Source of the DNA: Methylococcaceae bacterium UBA662
GTDB taxonomy: Bacteria; Pseudomonadota; Gammaproteobacteria; Methylococcales; Methylomonadaceae
Assembly: GCA_002299425.1 (NCBI GenBank)
Contig: DBNW01000048.1
Coordinates: 1 to 18,192 of the forward strand
Length of the DNA stretch: 18,192 bases
Direction: 5' to 3'
This document shows, one piece after another, positions 13,618 through 18,192 of this stretch. Below the pieces are notes generated by a model. It searched no databases. It saw only the letters and a list, made by a program, of their open reading frames with translations, and was not told the DNA's origin. The position numbers were made by a program, and so were the translations under genes. How positions within the stretch are numbered: position 1 is the stretch's first letter; every line of letters begins with the position of its first letter.

Positions 13618-13639
13618 AAGCGGTTAATAAGCGGTTAAT
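13618..13639. promoter_or_regulatory. 11-bp tandem direct repeat in the divergent intergenic region
   Basis: AAGCGGTTAAT occurs twice without a gap, spacing the two copies by one helical turn, within the 585-bp gene-free region 13342-13926 between the secreted cassette and nhaD. Direct 11-bp repeats are typical of OmpR/PhoB-family response-regulator sites; that link is inference. The same region also holds GTTTC-AA-GAAAC at 13866-13877, about 50 bp before nhaD. I see no small gene in it. Confidence 0.4.
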
Positions 13640-13926
13640 TAGCAGAAAAATTTAATAATTGCGTGATTTGCCGTGGAATGTTGGGTTATTTCACGCTCTT
13701 GCCAAGAATTCAGCAATGCTCCATCCGAGTTGGCATCAACAAACTTAAACCATGCGGGCATACAAAAATCAGGTAATTTTATGCGTTAGTCACTGCCGGA
13801 CGTGGACAATTTTTTTTGAAAAAGCAAAACAGAAAAAACCTGACTGAATTGGCCGGTTATTGCAGGTTTCAAGAAACTTCGTGTAAATTACCTTCCAACT
13901 CTGTCCCTAGGTAATAATTTTTTTAT

Positions 13927-15390
13927 ATGGTTTTTCTGTTTGCTTTGTGTCTGTTGTTAAGTTCTAGTTTGGTTTTTGCCTCAAGCGATGCGGAGCCGGC
14001 TCTCAATCTTACCCGGCACGAAGTGGGCTTTTTGGCCTTGGCCATGTTTGGCGTGGCTTATGCGCTGGCCATGATCGAGGAAGTCACCGAGCTGCGCAAA
14101 TCCAAGCCCATGGTGTTAGCGGCCAGCCTGATTTGGATTTTGATCGCGGCCGTCTATGCCCAAAAAGGCTTGGGCGGGCAAGCGGGGGCGGCGTTTCGTG
14201 CCGGTTTGGAGGGTTACGCTGAGTTGTTTTTGTTCATTATGGTGTCGATGACCTATTTGAACGCGATGGAAGACCGGGGCGTGTTTGAACGGTTGCGGAT
14301 CTGGTTGTTGAGCAAAAATTACAGCTACCGGCAATTGTTTTGGATCACCGGTTGCCAAGCTTTTTTTATTTCCTCGTTTTGCAATAACCTAACCACCGCC
14401 TTACTGATGGGTTCTGTGGTGCTGGCGTTGGGTAAGGATAACCGGCGTTTTGTAAACCTGTCGTGTATTAATATTGTCGTGGCCTCAAACGCAGGGGGGT
14501 CGTTCAGCCCGTTTGGCGACATTACTACCTTGTTGGTTTGGCAAAAAGGCATGGTGCCGTTTGTTGATTTTTTTGTGTTGTTGATTCCGGCAATGGTTAA
14601 CTTTGCGGTGCCGGCCGCCATTATGCATTTTTTCATCCCCAACGAAAAACCGGCTGCGCTGCATGAAAAATTGACCATGAAGCGGGGTAGCTTGGTGATT
14701 ATTGGTCTTTTTTTGCTAACCGTCATCACTGCTGCATCGTTTGAGAATTTTCTGGATTTGCCGCCGGCGGCCGGCATGATGCTGGGCTTGACTTACTTGA
14801 AGTTTTTTAGTTTTTACCTGCAAAAAACTTCGGAAAAAACGACAAAAAGCGAGCCTGATGACGACAAAATTGATTATTTCGCGCCGCTAAAATACATGAA
14901 CAACCCACACGTGTTGGCTGATAAAGCGCGTGGCCGGGAGCCGCCTTTCGACGTTTTTACGAAAGTGGCTAATTTGGAGTGGGACACCTTGTTGTTTTTT
15001 TATGGTGTGATGATGGCGGTGGTCGGGTTGAGTTTTATCGGCTATCTGGAGCTGGTGTCCCACGAATTGTACGGGGACTTAGACCCCACTATCGCCAACA
15101 TTTTGGTGGGCATCGCGTCCGCGTTTATCGATAACGGCACCATTATGTTGGCCGTTTTGACCATGTCGCCGGAAATTTCCCAAGGCCAGTGGCTGTTAGT
15201 GACATTGACCTCAGGGGTGGGGGGCAGCCTGTTGGCGATTGGTTCGGCGGCCGGTGTCGGGCTGATGGGACAGACTAAGGGGATTTACACGTTCACCAGC
15301 CACTTAAAATGGATGCCGGTGATTGCCTTGGGTTTTGCCGCCAGTATTGCCTGTCATTTTTGGATCAACGACCGCTTTTTTACCCTTTAG
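13927..15390 (+). CDS. nhaD: Na+/H+ antiporter, NhaD family
   Basis: Inner-membrane sodium/proton antiporter of the ion transporter superfamily; it expels Na+ in exchange for protons and supports pH and salt tolerance. The 487-residue protein has a hydrophobic start (possibly a cleaved signal or first helix, ending near VFASS) followed by about ten to twelve transmembrane segments. Typical NhaD segments are SSFCNNLTTALLMGSVVLALGKD near residue 150, VVASNAGGSFSPFGDITTLLVWQKGMV near 190, FYGVMMAVVGLSFIGYL near 360, ASAFIDNGTIMLAVLTMSP near 400 and SGVGGSLLAIGSAAGVGLMGQTKGIYTF near 440. The ribosome site is weak (AGG at a long distance). It is transcribed divergently from the secreted cassette and meets the protease gene tail to tail with a 23-bp gap lacking a visible terminator. 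Confidence 0.95.
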   Translation: MVFLFALCLLLSSSLVFASSDAEPALNLTRHEVGFLALAMFGVAYALAMIEEVTELRKSKPMVLAASLIWILIAAVYAQKGLGGQAGAAFRAGLEGYAELFLFIMVSMTYLNAMEDRGVFERLRIWLLSKNYSYRQLFWITGCQAFFISSFCNNLTTALLMGSVVLALGKDNRRFVNLSCINIVVASNAGGSFSPFGDITTLLVWQKGMVPFVDFFVLLIPAMVNFAVPAAIMHFFIPNEKPAALHEKLTMKRGSLVIIGLFLLTVITAASFENFLDLPPAAGMMLGLTYLKFFSFYLQKTSEKTTKSEPDDDKIDYFAPLKYMNNPHVLADKARGREPPFDVFTKVANLEWDTLLFFYGVMMAVVGLSFIGYLELVSHELYGDLDPTIANILVGIASAFIDNGTIMLAVLTMSPEISQGQWLLVTLTSGVGGSLLAIGSAAGVGLMGQTKGIYTFTSHLKWMPVIALGFAASIACHFWINDRFFTL

Positions 15391-15413
15391 CCGTTGTTAA
15401 TAAGTGTTGCTGG

Positions 15414-15896
15414 TCAAGGTGGGGCGGGGGTGCGTGGGTGCGTGGGATAGCCTTGCAAATAAGAAGCATCGGCGGCAATGAGGTATCGGTCGGTCAATGC
15501 GGTGCGGCCAACCAGCATCCGAAACACCATGGTGTCGCGGTTGGTCAGGGTAATTTCGGACTTAATGGCCCGTCCGCCGATCACCAAGTCGGTTTCCAGC
15601 ACGTATCTGCGCTGCTTATGGCCACCGGAATCCGACACAAGGCGCCGATCTTTAACCGCTGCATGGCATTCAATCACCACGTCGGTTTGTTTTTGGATAG
15701 GATGGACAGCGAACATGACCCACGCTTGTTTGCCTTTTTTGTAAGGGTCTATCATGAAAGCATGGAGTGCCGAGGTACGCGCCCCGGTGTCAATTTTGGC
15801 TTTGATGGGGGTAACGCCCCATTCGGGCAGAGCCACCCATTCCCGCCAGCCTAACAGGGGCTTCTGTGGTGGCATGTGTACAAAAACGTCTGTCAT
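15414..15896 (-). CDS. Retropepsin-like aspartic protease family protein (RimB/COG4067 type)
   Basis: A soluble 160-residue protein of the group commonly labelled 'ATP-dependent zinc protease', better described as a retropepsin-like fold. The core is LLGWREWVALPEWGVTPIKAKIDTGARTSALHA near residues 14-44, with the catalytic-type Asp36 in DTGA. A VIECHAAV strand, the charged RRLVSDSGGHKQRRYVLETDLVIGG segment and the closing FRMLVGRTALTDRYLI complete the pattern. Some relatives act with RimK in ribosomal protein S6 glutamate-tail processing; no rimK is seen here. The ATG at 15896 overlaps the start of the divergent nuclease gene; an ATG at 15875 (MPPQKPLLGW) is a fair alternative. The last residues are Pro-rich and coded by a short TGCGTGGG repeat. 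Confidence 0.88.
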   Translation of the reverse strand: MTDVFVHMPPQKPLLGWREWVALPEWGVTPIKAKIDTGARTSALHAFMIDPYKKGKQAWVMFAVHPIQKQTDVVIECHAAVKDRRLVSDSGGHKQRRYVLETDLVIGGRAIKSEITLTNRDTMVFRMLVGRTALTDRYLIAADASYLQGYPTHPRTPAPP

Positions 15897-16221
15897 GGTT
15901 CAACCCGTATCTGTATCTACTCATGGCGAATATTGGAGCGTTTACATTATCGTCTGCTCGGATCGTTCGCTTTATACAGGCATTGCCAAGGATGTGTCCA
16001 GACGCTTCCTGCAACATGTCGGAGGCGGCGGGGCTAAGTATTTTCGTGGCCGCCAAGCTAAGGCGGTGGTTTATGTAGAGACCGGCCATGATCGGGTTTC
16101 CGCCAGCAAACGGGAACTGGCCATTAAGTCCATGACCCGGCCGCAAAAATTACAGTTAATTGCGGCGGCTAACGAGGCATCACCTACACGCACTACGAGA
16201 CTGGGAGTTGAAACGATTTAA
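15895..16221 (+). CDS. GIY-YIG domain endonuclease-like protein (UPF0213/YhbQ-like)
   Basis: A small 108-residue cytoplasmic protein made almost entirely of one GIY-YIG domain. WSVYIIVCSDRSLYTGI at residues 14-30 is the (G)IY...YIG strand pair; ARG36-37 in the following helix, the GAKYFRGRQAKAVVYVE segment and Glu74 in SKRELAIKSM match the catalytic positions of the UPF0213 subgroup. These proteins cleave or bind DNA in vitro in a few cases; their cell role is uncertain. The only ATG before the domain is 15895-15897, which overlaps the divergent protease start (CATG). No clear ribosome site precedes it. The C-terminal 15 residues after LIAAAN are an unconserved extension. Confidence 0.85.
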   Translation: MVQPVSVSTHGEYWSVYIIVCSDRSLYTGIAKDVSRRFLQHVGGGGAKYFRGRQAKAVVYVETGHDRVSASKRELAIKSMTRPQKLQLIAAANEASPTRTTRLGVETI

Positions 16222-16292
16222 CGGCTATCACCGAGCAACTGGCCATGAGAAAAAAACCGCTGGGCATTGGCTGGGTGCTTTGTTGTTAAAAG

Positions 16293-16321
16293 TTGACATA
16301 TTATTTCTACACCAGTAACTT
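16293..16321 (+). promoter_or_regulatory. Candidate sigma70 promoter of alaC
   Basis: A consensus -35 TTGACA (16293-16298) is followed after 17 bp by TAACTT, a moderate -10. The start point would lie about 45 bp before alaC. The rest of the 151-bp gap before alaC shows nothing else notable. Confidence 0.5.
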
Positions 16322-16372
16322 AACCGATTTTCACCGCCCCTTCCCCCTGTCTTGTCTGGCTAAGAGCTGTTA

Positions 16373-17569
16373 ATGGAACCCTTTCACCGCATTGCCCGTT
16401 TGCCTCCTTATGTATTCAACATTGTTAACGAACTGAAAGCCCAAGCGCGGGCGGCGGGTGAGGACATTGTTGACTTTGGCATGGGCAATCCGGACCAACC
16501 AACCCCTCCGCATATCGTCCAAAAAATGGTGGAAGCAGCGCAACGCGAAGACACCCACCGTTATTCCCTATCCAGGGGCATCCCTAGGCTGAGAAGGGCG
16601 ATATGCAACTGGTACAAGGGGCGTTTTGGGGTTGAATTGGACGCCGATAGCGAGGCCATTGTCACCATAGGTTCAAAAGAGGGCCTGGCGCATTTGGCCT
16701 TGGCCACGTTGGGTCCGGGCGATGTGGTGCTGGTGCCCAATCCGGCTTACCCCATCCATCCCTATGGCGTGGTGATTGCCGGTGCCGATGTCCGCCATGT
16801 GCCGTTGATTCCGGGCGTAGATTTTTTTGACGAGCTGCACAAAGCGATTACCGATTCTTGGCCTAAGCCTAAGATGCTGATCTTAAATTTCCCCGGCAAC
16901 CCGACTGCGCAATGTGTGGAATTGAGTTTTTTTGAAAAAATCATCGCTTTAGCCAAGGAAAATGAAATCTGGGTGGTGCATGACTTGGCCTATGTTGACA
17001 TCGTTTTTGACGGCTACGTCGCCCCCTCCATCCTGCAAGTTAAAGGTGCCAAAGACATTGCCGTGGAGTTTTTCTCCATGTCCAAAAGTTACAACATGCC
17101 CGGTTGGCGGGTGGGCTTCATGTGCGGCAACCCGGATTTGGTGGCGGCATTGGCGCGGATCAAATCGTATTTGGATTACGGCACTTTCACGCCGATACAG
17201 ATTGCCGCCATCGCCGCCCTGGAAGGCCAGCAGGATTGCGTCCTGGAAATTGCCGAGATGTACCGCAAACGCCGCGATGTTCTCTGCGATAGCTTAAATG
17301 CCATTGGCTGGCCGGTGCAAAAACCGAAGGCCACCATGTTTGTCTGGGCCAAAATTCCAGAACCCTATTTGGCCATGGGTTCTTTGGAATTCTCCAAAAA
17401 ATTATTGTTGGAGGCTAAGGTCGCGGTCGCCCCGGGGCTGGGCTTTGGCCAGTACGGTGACGATCATGTCCGCTTTGGTTTGATCGAAAACGAACACCGC
17501 ACCCGCCAGGCCATCCGTGGCATACGCACCATGATGAAAAAAGACGGGCATTGGTTGTTGTCGAATTGA
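16373..17569 (+). CDS. alaC: Alanine transaminase (PLP-dependent, AlaC type)
   Basis: Fold-type I, class I/II aminotransferase that makes alanine from pyruvate and glutamate. The 398-residue protein has the family start FHRIARLPPYVFNIVNELK, then VDFGMGNPDQPTP, HRYSLSRGIPRLRRAI, an NPAYPIHPYG loop, LNFPGNPTAQ (Asn for the PLP pyridine ring region), VHDLAYVDIVFDG (Asp to the PLP nitrogen), the Schiff-base Lys238 in SMSKSYNMPGWRVGF, and the carboxylate-binding Arg in HVRFGLIENEHR. AAGAGC lies before the ATG as a modest ribosome site. It is followed 44 bp later by hom, a conserved pairing in several gammaproteobacteria that may balance pyruvate- and aspartate-derived amino acids. Confidence 0.94.
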   Translation: MEPFHRIARLPPYVFNIVNELKAQARAAGEDIVDFGMGNPDQPTPPHIVQKMVEAAQREDTHRYSLSRGIPRLRRAICNWYKGRFGVELDADSEAIVTIGSKEGLAHLALATLGPGDVVLVPNPAYPIHPYGVVIAGADVRHVPLIPGVDFFDELHKAITDSWPKPKMLILNFPGNPTAQCVELSFFEKIIALAKENEIWVVHDLAYVDIVFDGYVAPSILQVKGAKDIAVEFFSMSKSYNMPGWRVGFMCGNPDLVAALARIKSYLDYGTFTPIQIAAIAALEGQQDCVLEIAEMYRKRRDVLCDSLNAIGWPVQKPKATMFVWAKIPEPYLAMGSLEFSKKLLLEAKVAVAPGLGFGQYGDDHVRFGLIENEHRTRQAIRGIRTMMKKDGHWLLSN

Positions 17570-17613
17570 CAGCATTTCTTAAACGAAATTAAAACTTAAG
17601 CGGGAGTTAAGCG

Positions 17614-18192
17614 TTGAAACCGATAAAGGTGGGTTTGTTAGGCTTAGGTACGGTTGGCGGTGGCACGGTCAATGTACTGACGCGCAACGCTCAGGAAATT
17701 GCCCGCCGGACAGGCCGGGAAATCATGATTACCCGCGCTGCGGCGCAAGACCTGTCCAAGCCGCGCATTTGTAGCACCGAGGGGATTCAGTTGACTACCA
17801 AGCCGATGGCTATTGTCAATGACCCTGAAATCGACATTGTTTTGGAGCTGATGGGTGGTGCCGGGATAGTCAAAGACCTGGTGCTGGCGGCGATAGCCAA
17901 CGGCAAGCATGTAGTCACTGCCAACAAATCCCTGATCGCCTTACACGGCAACGAGATTTTCGCCAAGGCCAGCGAACGGGGCGTGATGGTGGCGTTTGAA
18001 GCGGCCGTGGCCGGTGGTATCCCCATCATCAAGGCCATCCGTGAGGGCCTAGCGGGCAACCACATCCAATGGCTGGCGGGCATCATCAACGGCACCGGCA
18101 ATTTTATTCTGACTGAAATGCGCGATAAAGGCCGCGATTTCACCGATGTGCTGGCCGAAGCCCAAGCTTTAGGCTATGCCGAGGCCGACCCG
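17614..18192 (+). CDS. hom: Homoserine dehydrogenase, N-terminal part (runs off the window)
   Basis: NAD(P)H-dependent enzyme reducing aspartate semialdehyde to homoserine on the way to threonine and methionine. The window holds the first 193 codons. They show the nucleotide-binding VGLLGLGTVGGGTV near residue 5, LELMGG near 73, VTANKSLIALHG near 100 (catalytic-region Lys), FEAAVAGGIPIIKAIREGLAG near 127 and the IINGTGNFILTEM segment near 155, a signature of the catalytic domain. The only sensible start is a TTG at 17614, with GGGAG seven bases upstream; no ATG occurs before the conserved Rossmann motif. The C-terminal part, including any ACT regulatory domain, is outside. It is probably cotranscribed with alaC. 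Confidence 0.93.
   Translation, partial: MKPIKVGLLGLGTVGGGTVNVLTRNAQEIARRTGREIMITRAAAQDLSKPRICSTEGIQLTTKPMAIVNDPEIDIVLELMGGAGIVKDLVLAAIANGKHVVTANKSLIALHGNEIFAKASERGVMVAFEAAVAGGIPIIKAIREGLAGNHIQWLAGIINGTGNFILTEMRDKGRDFTDVLAEAQALGYAEADP

Noticed and set aside
13700..13760. Sigma54-type promoter upstream of nhaD
   Set aside because: A TTGGCA occurs but the required GC at the -12 element is missing at the proper distance.
14116..14777. Long open frames antisense to nhaD
   Set aside because: They are shadows of a strongly supported membrane protein gene, and their translations lack family features.

Overview
The window looks like chromosomal DNA of a gammaproteobacterium, most probably a type I methanotroph of the order Methylococcales. 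This is inferred from gene content and protein style: a PQQ-alcohol-dehydrogenase-associated ABC system, the order ribH-nusB-thiL-pgpA, alaC followed by hom, an NhaD antiporter and bacterial-type tRNAs with encoded CCA. No methane or methanol oxidation enzyme is in the window, so the assignment is not proven. I see no insertion sequence, phage gene, CRISPR array or rRNA.

Layout. (1) 1-2173, minus strand: a tightly packed riboflavin/thiamine/phospholipid housekeeping operon, ribH-nusB-thiL-pgpA, with pgpA cut by the window edge. (2) 2418-2701, minus: tRNA-Gly(GCC) and tRNA-Cys(GCA) behind one good sigma70 promoter, with a strong terminator-like hairpin between them and another after them. (3) 2705-3217, minus: a small membrane-anchored protein of unknown function. 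(4) 3521-8833, minus: a five-gene apparent operon encoding a periplasmic binding protein, an exported beta-propeller, an ABC ATPase, an ABC-2 permease and a PilZ-like cytoplasmic protein; the first four genes are joined by ATGA overlaps. (5) 9076-10921, minus: trpD-trpC. (6) 11218-13341, minus: three predicted secreted proteins of unknown function, two of them paralogues and the third with a histidine at its predicted mature N-terminus. (7) 13927-15390, plus: nhaD, divergent from the secreted set and convergent with a retropepsin-like protease gene. (8) 15414-16221: the protease gene and a GIY-YIG nuclease gene, divergent, with overlapping start codons. (9) 16373-18192, plus: alaC and the start of hom, probably one amino acid biosynthesis operon.

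How the genes may work together. The housekeeping blocks cover riboflavin (ribH), thiamine diphosphate (thiL), phosphatidylglycerol (pgpA), tryptophan (trpDC) and alanine or aspartate-family amino acids (alaC, hom). The two accessory blocks are the ABC/beta-propeller operon, whose families are known by association with periplasmic PQQ-dependent alcohol oxidation, and the 11218-13341 secreted cassette. The second is the best candidate for an undescribed system. Its largest protein would begin with His after signal peptidase cleavage, followed by an HGC motif, which recalls N-terminal-His copper proteins such as the YcnI (DUF1775) family. A periplasmic copper role in a methanotroph is a testable inference, not a demonstrated fact.

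Intergenic regions are rich in structure: three hairpins in a row at 3450-3500, a REP-like palindrome at 8962-8983, a self-complementary palindrome pair upstream of trpD at 11017-11091, three hairpins at 12331-12416 inside the secreted cassette, and an 11-bp tandem repeat at 13618-13639. In 2174-2417, upstream of ribH, I see no riboswitch and no convincing promoter.
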